Below are positions 51,177-63,512 of a stretch of 64,000 nucleotides of DNA, piece after piece. The first letter of the stretch is position 1; every line of letters begins with the position of its first letter. The notes below the pieces were generated by a model. That model did not search any database. It worked only from the letters and a program-made list of their open reading frames with translations, and was not told where the DNA came from. The position numbers and the translations under genes are program-made. Source of the stretch: Syncephalis plumigaleata (taxonomy: Eukaryota > Zoopagomycota > Zoopagomycetes > Zoopagales > Piptocephalidaceae); NCBI GenBank assembly GCA_025201365.1, contig JAIXMF010000011.1:248001-312000 (forward strand), read 5' to 3'.

Positions 51177-54100
51177 ATGGCTAAAAAGAAGAAGGCAGCA
51201 CCTCGTATTCAACGTGGCTATGCCACAACTAGTCTGCCTAAGAAGCAAACGACGTCAGAGGATACAACAGTACAAAATCCTACTATTGATGATGAAATAT
51301 CCATGCAATATGATACGATAGCGAGTAAAACAGAAAATGTACATGATTCATCGACAATATCATCAAATAAATCAACAACAATAATCACCGCAGATCAAGT
51401 AGCAAGAAAAGAGAGCTTGTTGAGAAGGAGTCCGCTACTTGGATTTATATACAAGAGAAGGCGGCGACATTGGAGCAAGTAAATCAACTACCGAGACTGC
51501 AATTACCTCAGGATTTAGAAAAGAAAACGGCGAATCTTTGGTTAGAGTTAGGTGCCGATTATTACTATGGTAATTCATGGATGTAGATCAATACAATTGC
51601 AAGGATACCAACTCATCAATTATTATTATTATTATATGTAGATAATGAGAATACCATGCAAGATTCGCCATCACTCGTACGCAATTTAATGAAGACATAT
51701 ACTGTCCTGACAAAAATTGGATTTCCCATCAATTTGATTGAACAAGCCATGCGTGCCACAGGTGGAACGAATGTCGCGGATGCACTTGATTGGGTGAGTG
51801 ATTAAGTAGTATATATATATATATATATATATACGAGTATAATGGTACTGATATAACTATTAATGATAGTTATGTATTCACGCTCCATTGGAAGAGGTGC
51901 CAGCACGATTCAGAGATAAATTCTATCATCTAGATGGTAATAGGATAATATAGAATAATATAATATATACTAACCTTATTATTTCATAAACTGTGTAGAT
52001 GACTATTTAATATTTAGTAAGAATGAACTAAGTCAAGATAATGTGACAAACACATCGAAATCAAGTGTATACACAAAGCAAGTGGATATGACTACGATAA
52101 AGAAGAAGGATGACACGGAAATAGTGCGTTACTATGATTAAGCTATGTATTAATAGTTGACATCTGTATTGTGAATAGGTAGATGATCATCATAATCGAT
52201 TGACATCAACGAATATCAAGCATTGGGTACTAGAACAATACGATGAGGAATTGGAAGAGGTAAGATAAGCGATCATGGTAGATTAGCAATGATATATAAT
52301 GACTAAAGCAATTGTGTAAAGGATGTTAATCGACAAATGTACGAGTTACTTGTACGTATCAAGGAGAAACAACAACAGCATGCAGAAGCAAAAAAGAATG
52401 GCGAATCATTTGCACTGCTTGATCAAATGAACAAGGAATTACGTCGACTTAGTCGAGAACGCGATTTACTACAGAATGATCCATTTATGGATGAGAAAGT
52501 CGTGGAGCAACTGATGAAGCAGCATGAGAAGATGGAACGAGAGCATATGATTACGCGAAAGCAACAAGAATCTAGGGAGAGGAAACAGCCTAAACTCGAG
52601 GATTGGCTAGATCAAACTACAGTAGATGACGACGACATGCTTGGTAATTTATGGGATGTACCCGATGATGCTACTGCTGCATCAACTAGTCAATCAACCA
52701 GTGTCACTCTTCAAGTAGTCGATGAAATTGTATATCCAGCTGGATGGACGGGGAAAGCACCAAAGGATATTCTTATTGACTATTGTCGCAAGAAAGATAG
52801 TCAGAGTCGAGTGACATTTCCTATGCAATCGAATGTATGTGGCGTGAATTATCAAGTCAAAGTGTGCATCGGTTGGTCGTCGATAGAGAGGCAGATCTTT
52901 AGCGATACGTCTATTTGTTTCCGACGTAAAATAGATGCCGAGAATTACATGGCAGTATGTTGCACTAGTAGCATTAGCATGGCTGTAGTATTAACGTAGT
53001 ATCATGAATGAATTGACTAGACAACTGCTTTGTATAACTTGGCTCAACTAACCTATCTACAATTGTTGCCTCCTCCATTTCAAGACTATTGGAAGTGCTG
53101 GGAGAATGAGAGGGTAGGTTAATACTAGTTTACATTTATCACTACCTGTAATCATATTCATAATAATAATCATTTATACATCATACAGCGAGATACGGAA
53201 CGAGCAATGCAACGAAATAAAGATCAAGATATGGCCGAATTTCTATCGCAGACGGTCATTGTAGCAAAGGAGCGCAATAAACTATTGGTATGTACGCGAC
53301 TATACTCATTAAATATACTCATTAACTATACTCGCATCTAAACTGAACACTAGATGGATGAACTTGATACGTTGTCATCGAATGAAGCGGTGGCATCACC
53401 GAATAAGCAGCGTAAACGATACAGTATACCGCGTGAAGTCTATTTACCACGTAACAATATACAAGAAATGCATCGATTAATCCGACACAATCAATCGACA
53501 TTTAGTTATCGCACTATTATGCATGAACGACAACAACTGCCAGTCTATCAGTTCCGTGAACAAATATTAGCGAGTATACAGGCTAATTCGGTAGTACTCT
53601 TAGTGGGCGATACAGGATGGTAAGTCGAGTTATTCCACCATCCTTGAATAGACTATTGATCTGTTTGATCTAGTGGTAAAACTACTCAGGTGCCTCAATA
53701 TATAGTGGAGCATGCATTACGAAGCAATCCCGATAGAAGATGTCAAGTGATATGCACGCAGGTAATGCTAGTTTAGTGTGTGTGTGTGTGTGATAGTCAT
53801 GAACAAGCTACTAATCATCGAGTAAGTAGCCTCGACGTATATCTGCCATATCCATCTCGCAACGCGTATCCATTGAAATGGGAGAGCGTAAGGAAGATTT
53901 TGGCACGTCAAAATCCCTAGTCGGCTATCAAGTGCGCCTCGATAATAGAACATCGGCAACGAGCGCGCTCATTTATTGTACAACAGTGCGTAGTCATACG
54001 ATTATCCCACTACATACGCATAGCTGACGAACAATCATATCTAGGGTATTCTACTACGTCGACTGGAAAGTGATCCAACACTCGATTCAGTCACGCATCT

Positions 54101-57080
54101 AGTGCTTGATGAAGTGCAGGAGCGTACATTAGAATCAGATTTCCTGCTTATTGTAATTCGTCGATTGTTGTTGAAACGTCCTGATCTACGGCAAGTACAC
54201 GTAGTTATCATTTGATATCTAGTAATTGAATAATAACGATGTTTATTGTCTAACTAGTGTGGTTATCATGAGTGCCACCGTTGATGCGGATAAATTCACT
54301 CGCTATTTCAATGATTGCCCGGTAATCCATGTTCCTGGTAGGACATTCCCTGTTGCGGCAAATTATCTGGAAGATATTATAGAAATGACCGGTAACTATA
54401 CGAATAATTTCTATATCGAATCCTATCTAACTAATGAATAGACTACAGGATTGAAACAGATTCTAAATATGCAAAAGCAAGGAGAGATCAGCAATATGTT
54501 ACACTAGGTAATTGGTGCAGCTAGCCACAATTAGCTAATAGACTAATTGATTACCTCGCAATCATTTAGGATCTGTAAACATTACTGGCAAAGGTGGTAA
54601 CACGCATAGAATGGTGATTGATTTGGATGAAGACGACATATCCGACATGAGTAATGATCAGTTGCTATATCCATTGGAACAATTGAAGGGCTCCTACTCG
54701 AATGACACTCGAGCTACGCTTGCACGAATGGATGAAGATCGAATCAACTATGACTTAATCATTCAACTACTCAAATATTTGTGTCCATCCAAGATTCTTG
54801 ATAATGATGAACAAGTATCTAGCATCGCAGACACTACGGAAGTGAATGAAAATACAGTCGAAACAGTAACGACATTGCTGGAAACCACTGATATTACTAA
54901 AGATAACAGCAAGACATCTGATAGCAACACGTCTAAATTATCATCTGAAAATGATGCTATCTTGATATTCCTACCTGGTTTACCAGAGATACGCACTCTA
55001 CACGAATTGATGCTTGCAGATGAGCAGTGGCGTGATCCAAAGCAATACTTGCTCATTCCAATTCATTCATTATTAGCTGGCAAACATCAAGAGCTAGCGT
55101 TTGAACCACCACCTCAAGGTGTACGTAAGATCATTTTATCAACAAATTTGGCAGAAACAGGCAAGTGCCAATTGATGTAATGCTAGAATTACTCAATAAC
55201 GATACTATAATCTTATATAGGCATCACCATTCCTGATGTTACGGTAGTTATTGACACGGGTAAATCAAAGGAAATAAGGTAAGTAGATTAAACATGTGTA
55301 TATGTATTTATTATCATTAACAATTAATAATGCAATAACTATTCAGGTACAATGAGAAGAAACGAATATCGGCCTTAGAGGAGGGATTCATTGCTCAAGC
55401 GAATGCACGTCAACGAAAAGGTCGTGCCGGTCGAGTGCAACCAGGTGTTTGCTATCATTTATTCACGCGACATCGACATGATCATCTAGTAGGTGGTATT
55501 AGCACGTAAATTGATATCTATACTAATGCACATTATCTGTTAGATGCTACCATTCCAAACACCGGAAATGCAACGATTACCGTTGCATGAATTTTGTCTA
55601 CGCATTAAAGCGTATGGATATGGTGCAGTTGAACCATTCCTATTGAATGCGATGGATCCACCACGACAAAAATCCATTCAAATGGCAATGGAACAATTGG
55701 TCGAGGTATGCACACACACATACATATAAATATTAGATTTACTAAACTATCCAACTAGGTTGGTGCATTAGCGGGCGAGGAGACGGCTCAAGTATGCCAG
55801 CCATTAACACCGCTTGGTGAGCATCTGGCTCGCTTGCCATTAGATGTTCATCTAGCCAAGATGCTTGTTTATGCAACTGTACTGCAATGCATTGATCCGA
55901 TACTTACCATTGTCGCTGCTCTCAGTAATAGGAGCATCTTCCTACGACCCTATGGTGAATCGGTAGCGGCCGATCAAGCGAAACGTGCATTTGCCACTGG
56001 TGAGTAACAATATTAATGCTCTAATCAGATGACATATTAAGATAGTAACATTATAATTATAGGTAATTCGGATATGTTAACTATTTACCATGCCTATTGC
56101 AAATGGTAAGTCGAATTACTGCTGTTTATCGCTTATTCTACCTTAATAATAACGACAATCATAATTGGTAGGCGTGAGATTTGTCGAACACGTCGTATGT
56201 TACCTAGCGATTTTTGTAGGAAGAACTATCTCGATACCCAGGCATTACGTATGATTGAAGACACGAAACGACAAATACTAAGTCTATTGGTGTCGGCACG
56301 TCTAGTGAATGTCGATGAAGCTACACAAAAAGTATTGAATCGGTAAGTATATATATATATATATATATATATATAGCAGTTAAGTTGGCATGCATCTAAT
56401 AGTCATCTATTTATAACGATGGATAGGAGTCGATACCAAGTGCAATCTGACTTTTGTCCAATACCCGATGAAGCCAATAAATACGCGAGTCGTACTAATG
56501 TCGTTCGTGCCATCATCATGGCTGGTTTGTATCCACGAGTGGCACGACGAGATTTCGAGCATCAACGCTGGATAGTACGCGGGAAGAATACGGTCATGGT
56601 TCATCCATCGTCGATTAATTACGAAACAACCGGTGCCGGTCATAATGCGGGCAGTTGGCTTGCCTACTATATAATGCAACAATCCGGCACGACACCCTAT
56701 TTATGGGAGACTACCATAGTTAACGCGATAGCTGTCATATTATTCGGAGCAGAAATGAACGTAGAGGTATGCTTATTATTAATATTAATATTTACTAGTT
56801 GTTGAATGATAGTAACCACTCCATTGTGATAGCATCTAATACGACGTGTCACCCTCGAGGATTGGATTCAATTCAAGTGTGTTGGCGTGACCGCGGCAAT
56901 ATTACGAAGATTACGACGTGAACTGGTAAGCGCTTATGGTGATATAGCACGTATGGCTAACATTAGAATGATATCCACTAGAATGTGGTGTTGCGTTATT
57001 CCATTCATAAACCAGGTGAACAATTGCCAGATCGACTCAATCGCTGGTTAGATATGGCCATCGAGGTTATTTGTGCATAA
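51177..57080 (+). CDS. DEAH/RHA-type RNA helicase, DHX29-like
   Basis: DHX29 assists 40S scanning on structured 5' UTRs. About 17 exons. N-terminus '[20 protein letters not shown]', then a UBA-like segment '[20 protein letters not shown]' followed by '[20 protein letters not shown]'. A coiled coil with '[14 protein letters not shown]' and a dsRNA-binding-like '[20 protein letters not shown]' come next. Helicase motifs: I '[20 protein letters not shown]' (split by an intron at TG|T), Ia '[15 protein letters not shown]', II '[15 protein letters not shown]' (DEVQ, not DEVH), III '[10 protein letters not shown]', then '[13 protein letters not shown]', V '[20 protein letters not shown]', VI '[17 protein letters not shown]', and the OB-fold end. 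One missing base near 51407 (AAAAA as AAAA) breaks the first exon. Calling it DHX29 rather than DHX57/DHX36 rests on the UBA-like N-terminus and overall order. Confidence 0.88.
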
Positions 57081-57130
57081 ATCGCATATATATACTATTA
57101 TTGGTTGGCATTTATATGCTACTAAGCTTA

Positions 57131-57215
57131 CTATTCGATCTTAGTCAAATCAGCATAGCTAGGATTACCTTCTAGGTTAGGTTTAGTTGGCACAATAATA
57201 AAGCGATCAATTTTT
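57131..57215 (-). other. Exon-like segment of unknown gene
   Basis: After an ATTTAG acceptor-like site, an open stretch ends 'KIDRFIIVPTKPNLEGNPSY', 'ADLTKIE' at a TAG (57131-57133). It lies between the stops of the helicase (+) and the Nudix gene (-). It could be an alternative last exon of the Nudix gene (a GTAAAT donor lies just after that gene's stop, in another frame) or chance. Unassigned. Confidence 0.2.
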
Positions 57216-57304
57216 CTAAATACGATTATACATAATCTAGCGTATATCCATCTGGCTAAAACATTTACTATGACATTATCATTACTGACGGATTTATTTA
57301 CGAT

Positions 57305-58279
57305 TCACACTTCCACATGATATTGCTGTCCGATTGCATATGCGTACAAACGGGAATCGATAGCGATGTTGGGTCGCATCTTTTGTAACTCTAGTAGTAT
57401 TCAGTATTAGCACAGATGCTATTGTGTCGTTTCTTTACCCTATCAGTCATTGTCATTACCTTCTATATTATTTAACAACTTGTGTAATGGCATTATGATC
57501 ACTTCCAGTCCTTGTTCGTAGTCGCCGTCCAATTGCTGAAGGGGCGATTGGTTTTCCGGTGCATCCAAGTTGATCTTTTCCTTAACAAGTCAGTATAATG
57601 GCATAGCAGTATTATTCGTTGAAAATACCTCAACATGCACTAGACGTGTTCCCGAGTTGGTTAAACCAGGCTCATACGCAATAAGCTGGCCAATACGCGT
57701 TACACGTCCCTGATAGCCGGTCTCCTCCAATAATTCACGAAGTGCCGCAGTTGCCGGCATTTCACCAGGCTCAACTAGGCCTAGTAGCAGTCTCGGTAAG
57801 TGTGGCTACTATTTCACTCTTCCATCACTGCAATTTTACCTGATGGAAACTCCAGCGTATAAGCATCAATCGGTGGTCGATACTGCAGCACAAGCAACAG
57901 TTGCGGTGGCTTATTGACACCACGTAGAACAGCGTGTATATCCACCGCTAATAGGTATTAATCAGCAATACGTATTGCTTTGCTTATTCGATTACTCACC
58001 ATCCATGGTCATACCTGGCCACACCATGGTTGTAGTAGTCGCGCTTGCTGCCGCTACGCTTTCCTGTTTTACACTATTTATCGGGACACGACGCACCACC
58101 TCCCAAGGTAGACTGACACCGGTATGAGGCTGGTTATAGTGCAGTTTGGCCAATTCCAACCAGGAACTAGCGCGTAATAGTTCAACATTATTTACCAAAT
58201 TTAAATAGCAAGGGTCGGCATCTACGGTTATGGTGTCGCTGTCAATTGGCGAAGTGTAGTCAGTGCAATCACTACTCAT
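57305..58279 (-). CDS. NUDT5-like ADP-sugar pyrophosphatase (Nudix hydrolase)
   Basis: Hydrolyses ADP-ribose and related nucleoside-diphosphate sugars. Five exons. Exon 1 begins 'MSSDCTDYTSPIDSDT' and includes 'ELAKLHYNQPHTGVSLPWEV' and 'RRVPINS'. Next 'AVDIHAVLRGVNKPPQLLLV', 'LQYRPPIDAYTLEFPSG'. The complete Nudix box, 'GLVEPGEMPATAALRELLEE' plus 'TGY', fits GX5EX7REUXEEXGU with all metal-binding Glu present. Then 'NSGTRLVHVE', 'LDGDYEQGLEVIIMPLHKLL' and a last exon 'LQKMRPNIAIDSRLYAYAIG', similar to the NUDT5 end (IDARVYSFALAL). The stop is TGA at 57307-57305. Convergent with the helicase gene. Confidence 0.9.
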
Positions 58280-59651
58280 AGTGTCTCGATACAATAGATA
58301 GTATTAGGCAGTAGCAAGAATAGCTTTGCAAAGTAATAACCAGTAGAAGAAATGAAGTGAGATAACTACAGGATAGCTCGAATTTACCATTTGCAAGATA
58401 CGAATACACACAATACGCAATCAATTCGACTGTTACACGATGTTACACTAATAATAAATAATGCTCGCTTTGCATATGTACCAAGGTTTATAAACATGAA
58501 ATGGCGATAAAGTAATGTCATTGATTGTCTTTTGACAAAGCTGTATTGACAGGACAGCATTGAATAAATGACAACAAGTAACATTACGAGTTATCAAGCT
58601 CTTCGTGATTACTGATTTGTATCATTTAAACGTGCTACACGTTGGTATGACTCGATAGACTGCTTGCATCCCGTCAAGTGCAAACGTGCAAGCATCCCAA
58701 TATATTAACTGCAGTTGTTTTTCTAAGAGTACCTTGCAAAACATACAATTTGCATATCGAACAACAGCGTAATAATCGTCATAGCATTCTTCGTATTATC
58801 TGGTAGCTCCATCATGCACTCGTATGGAACTTGCTAATACTTCACCGATAAAATCGTCAGCATCCAAGGAGAGATACAGCACGGGTTATAATTTATGCAT
58901 AAACCATGATTCCATTTTGGAATGCCGCAAGAATCAAAAGAGAAAAAGGAAAAAGACAGATAAATCTACCATAGAAGCATGTGATAGAAATATCCGTAAC
59001 CATGCATGCACATTGCCAACCAACTACAGCGTGTATACGAACCATCTTCACGTTCTACGATACTCGTAAATGGATGTTTCATACACATATCTATAAGTAC
59101 CCATATGCGTCTATATACTTTTAGTATTGTACATTTCACATAATAATGGGCTATTTAATGCCACCTATTATATGTCATTCAATCTAAACACTACTTGTAT
59201 CTACTGACAATGACCTATCCTAATGAACCAGATGAGTGTCGATAGTATCTGCTATCAAGTGTCATCGTAGACTAGCTGAATAAAAAGAAATAAATAACCT
59301 TACCGATTATCTCAGTAATCTCCGTACATGAGCATGCATTTCTTAATTTGGTTCATCCCATGTGTTATTGCCGTATAAAGAAAGCAAAATCTTTTTTGCC
59401 AATTCCAACGTGCAGCGCCATATGCCTCTACGTGGTATTTAAGCAGAATCGTTTATCAGAAAGAATCGCTGCCGTTGTTTCTCTTCACCTTCATATTGAC
59501 GACCTAAGCTGTCACGAATACTGCCGTAGATTTCGTGGATCATTCAAGCTGCAAAGCCATCCACATCAAAAGCATAACTTCCCTAGACTACCTATTACTA
59601 ATCTATCGATCCTTCCTATCATCCATCGTTTGACCCGTATCTCCTCCATTA
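58280..59651. other. Intergenic between divergent Nudix and kinase genes
   Basis: No gene recognised. The open frames 58824-59069 and 59348-59683 on the plus strand have no domain or splice support. Confidence 0.45.
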
Positions 59652-61093
59652 ATGAGTATAACAATGAAGGCCGCTTCATTTAGTGTTGCTGCCGTTGCGG
59701 CCATCACACTGGCCATATCGTCCATCCAACCTAGTAGTGCAACACCCACCAATATGCAGTTGTTCGAAGGTAAATCGGAGACTAGCATAGAAAATAATCA
59801 TCTATTCATACTCGTTTCTTTTATTGTTAATAGGCGGTCAACCTGCGCCGGGAATAATTGAATTGCAATTGGGACCAAAAGCCTATGGAAAAGAAAAGCT
59901 TAATGTAATTCGAACACTCGGCTATGGTGATCTATCTGCCTTGGGATTGGCCAAATACGACGGTCAAGACGCAATTATCAAGTGTTCTTATCATCCACGT
60001 AATAATATGGCTGAAGTCAACGTACTAAAGGTAACACCTACTAGTTATTATCAATATAGATGAAGAGTTGGCTAAGCATATTTAATTAGCAACTTCAAGC
60101 GTATAATGGTCAATTCAATGATGGCAAGGAGTACATTACGGATTTACTCTTTGACTTTGGTATTGGTTTTCCAAACTATCGGATATTAGAGTGGTGGAAG
60201 AAACATGGACCCACCGAGCTAGTAAAAAGCTATAAGCCTAAGCCTGGTCATTGCGCTGTCATTAAGTACGCCGGCAAGAATGATTTGAAGAAATACGTAA
60301 AGGGTCTGTCGATATACCAAAAGAAATTCGAGCTTCCCGTCATTGGTTTCCAGCTACTCAAAGGTAACACGCTTACTAGATGCTACTGCAATGTAACAAA
60401 TAACTAACACATCAATGTTGTGTAGCACTTCGAACCCTACACGCGGCGGGTATTGTACACGGAGATGTTAAGCCAGAGAGTAAGTTTCCTATTGGCTCAT
60501 GAATAGATTACAATAGCTAATCAGTTTGATACTTAGATGTAATGATAAACAAGGATGCCAATGGCAATGTCAAGGCAACTTTGATCGATTTTGACGGCAG
60601 CATTTTAATTCAACCTGGCCAGTCACATCGTGGTATGCACATCGGCTACACGTTCGAATACATGCCTCCGGAATTGTCGATCCTCAAGTATCATAACTTG
60701 TATAAAGTCGATACATGGCTACTTGCAGGAACACTCTACTACTGTATAGCAGGAAAAGGACCTATCGAGAAGCTTTTCCCAGAGGATCTACGCACACACC
60801 GACTTAGGATCCTTGGTCAGATAGCATACAGGTATTACCGGGGTAAATTTAATATACCACTGGTGACAAGCGACAAGAATGAAGCAAAGATCCTGGAACT
60901 GACCATTGCATTGATGGACAAGCTCATGATTGCTAATCCAGCCAAGCGAGATACACCGGAAGGATTCCTAGCCAGATATCCCGATCTTCAAACGTTTGCT
61001 AGGAGTCTGCCATCACAACCTTCTCTAGCTCAAGTTGCCCCACATCCCAACTTGTCACGACCACCTCTAACTCGAACTCCCACATGGAGTTAA
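59652..61093 (+). CDS. Secreted protein kinase-like protein
   Basis: Five exons (59652-59769, 59834-60030, 60090-60363, 60426-60479, 60537-61093), unbroken. The N-terminus 'MKAASFSVAAVAAITLAISS' is a clear signal peptide (Met at 59652 or 59664), with a likely cleavage after 'SSA'. A complete kinase fold follows: glycine loop 'LGYGDLSALGLAKYDGQDA', VAIK-type lysine in 'AIIKCSY', helix-C Glu in 'MAEVNVLKQL', catalytic loop 'HGDVKPENVMI' (HGD for HRD), 'LIDFDGS' (DFD for DFG), P+1/APE-type 'EYMPPELS', and 'KVDTWLLAGTLYYCIAGKGP'. The tail is Pro/Ser-rich. Key K, E, D and D residues are kept, so activity is possible. No transmembrane segment after the signal is evident, so secretion or lumenal location is inferred. 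Family not recognised. Confidence 0.85.
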
Positions 61094-61236
61094 TTTGATT
61101 TTAACGTACTATCCATCCATTATTGATATCTATCTAATAAACAATCCTACTAATGTTATAACCATGATATTCAATACAAACATTACAGTATAGTCACACA
61201 TTGTATTCTAAGCACTGTTACAACGCGTATTCTTTA

Positions 61237-63512
61237 TTAGCAGCTTCCACCAGACTGATGAAAGAGCATACCGCCTTTACTTTTAAATATCATTCCACAA
61301 CAGGTAAATACATCATGAGTTGCTATTTCGTAATGAATCTCAAGCTGACCGCGACTATTAAACACAGCATTGCAATAATAGCATCTATTACGTTTTAGGC
61401 ACGCCTTAAATTCCGTGTACTTGTACTCATTTGTACACGCCATAATTTCGTCCAAATCAATATTTAAATTACGAGTTTGGATAACTCCTTCTTGGATTCC
61501 TTCAAAAATCATAAATACCTAATCAAACATAATGAACGGCTTCGATGTTCATCCATCTCATCCTCATCCTCGAATAAGCGACCGCAACAATAGTAAACTG
61601 GATGCATAGCTGTATTCCGATAGTGATATTCCAGCTCATTAAGACCTTTAAAACGTCTATTACAGTAATGGCATCGCCTCTCCAATATACTGCGCGCCAT
61701 ACTTGAAGATCGAGCTGTATTCAATTTTTCCATCACTCTATAAATGTTGAGATTGCATAATGTAAAGTCACTAACGGTCAATTCTTCGTCGTCTTCGCTT
61801 TCTTCTTCTTCGCTTTCTTCTGTTTCGCTTTCTTCTTCTTCTTCGCTATCGCTATCTTCCTTTTTTTCACTTTCTTCTTCTTCACTCTCATGATTATCAT
61901 CTTTTAGTTGACACTTTGAGAAATGTCGGTGTCGTGTAAGCGAGTTGTTGGTTTGAAATAGTCTTCCGCAACAGTAATAAACATCATGGTGCTTAACAGT
62001 TTCCAAATGTTGTTTGAGCTGGTTAATATTAGTAAGTGTAGCATTGCAATACATACAGCGGGAATTATGCAAGCTATTATAAAGCCATGACGGGAGTCTA
62101 TGTTCTGGAATCCGGAGCAGGTTGTGGAAGTTTATATTGATTTCACGAGCTTTCTGTGTTCCTGGTCGTTGCTTCTGTGGCTGTTGAACTTGCGCTGGCC
62201 GAGCTTGTACTGGCTGTCGTTGCGCTGGCTTTACTTGTGCCGGTTGTCGTTGTGCTGGTCGAGCTTGTGTTGGTTCTGGCCGTACTGGTTGTCGTTGTGC
62301 TGGCTGTGCTCGTGCTGGTTGTGCTGGCTGTACTTGTGCCGGTTGCCGTTGTGCTGGTCGAGCTTGTACCGGTTGTGGTCGTACTGGTTGCCATTGTACT
62401 GGCTGTACTTGTACTGGTTGTACTGGTTGAACTTGTGCTGCTTGTGCTTGTACTGGTTGTACTGGTTGTGCTTCTCGATCATTCTGTGCCAATATCAACA
62501 TGTCTTCATCCCATAGATTACATTTGCCTGTACTGCATAGCCTGGTTATTTCATTCCACGATGAGCCGCATTTATAGCAACTATGTCGTACCAGTGTTAG
62601 TTATAACTTCTTGATGCACCACTGCATTCATCGCTATTACTTACAATTGATGACCGCAATGACAGGTGATATGATTGCAGCCATATCTCAGTTCTACTAG
62701 TGCTTGACACTTTGTGCATCGACACCATTTGTTATCCTTGGCCATTGCTAATACGCTGCTGTCTTCGGTGTTTTTCCGTGCATCGGGTAGTGCTTTATAC
62801 TGAGCACACGAATAGCCTATTATCATCGTAGTAATAGTAGTAGTTAATATCAGTATGCTCCACATCTAGTATAACTATCCTACCATTATGCCAGAGACAT
62901 GTGCATTTAGTACAGATTGCATAATGGCAATGGGTGCATTCGGCCAAGCAGTCATTGGCCCGTGATAGCTGGAATATAGTCAACACTTTACTGCATCGTT
63001 TGTTGGGACAATACATCTAGTGAGTTCATCATTCATTAGTCTACTCGATATCCTCATATACATATTACTATAACTCAGCCTACCTTTCCATTCATGTTGC
63101 TTTCCTCTTTCTTACGCTTCCATAAATCGTAGTCTTTTGCGGTGAGTAGTGATTGCACATGCTTTTCCGTTATTTCATACTGGCACTCTGGAACTGGACA
63201 GCGCAAAGGAAAAGGGTTGGTTCCGTTGTGTAGTTTAGTCTTAACATACTTGTTCATACATGTGTCGCAATAGCCATGTCTACAACTGAGGAACTGGCCA
63301 TGTACCGGTCCACGACTACTACCAGCATTAGTCGTGGCAGTTATGAATTTGTTGTAGCAAATGCCACATTCGAAAGACACCGGCTTTGGCTGCGGTTGAA
63401 CACCGATAAATTTAAGGAAGCCCGTAAGAAAGACACTACTCTCCTCTTCCTCGTCACTATAATGAGCAATATCTTGCCAAATCCCCTTCCCTTTCTGTTT
63501 AGCGGTGGCCAT
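61237..63512 (-). CDS. RBR-type E3 ubiquitin ligase with Gln/Pro repeats and three C-terminal zinc-finger modules
   Basis: RING1: 'FECGICYNKFITAT', then 'FLSCRHGYCDTCMNKYVKTK' and 'PLRCPVPEC'. IBR: 'MYCPNKRCSKVL', 'AECTHCHYAICTKCTCLWHN'. RING2: 'WCRCTKCQALVELRYGCNHI', 'TCHCGHQ', then across an intron 'CYKCGSSWNE'; the catalytic Cys of 'YGCNH' is present. RBR enzymes pass ubiquitin through this Cys. After RING2 comes a ~90-residue QPVQ/QPAQ repeat, an acidic Glu/Ser stretch and three similar modules starting 'CMYCNATL', 'CHYCNRRF' and 'CYYCNAVF', each with L-x2-H, then H-x-V and CCG-x2-F, then H and C. The third is one base out of frame with the second at about 61511 (TT read as T). About 745 residues. 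No such architecture is known to me. Confidence 0.85.
62175..62472 (-). repeat. Coding minisatellite (QPVQ/QPAQ repeats) in the RBR gene
   Basis: Degenerate units of about 12-24 bp encode alternating Gln-Pro-Val/Ala-Gln-Ala/Arg. The opposite strand is open in several frames for this reason and should not be annotated. Confidence 0.85.

Noticed and set aside
62100-62614. Plus-strand frames very rich in Leu/Trp/Cys or Val/Leu opposite the RBR gene
   Set aside because: They are antisense readings of the QPVQ minisatellite, with no start context or splice support.
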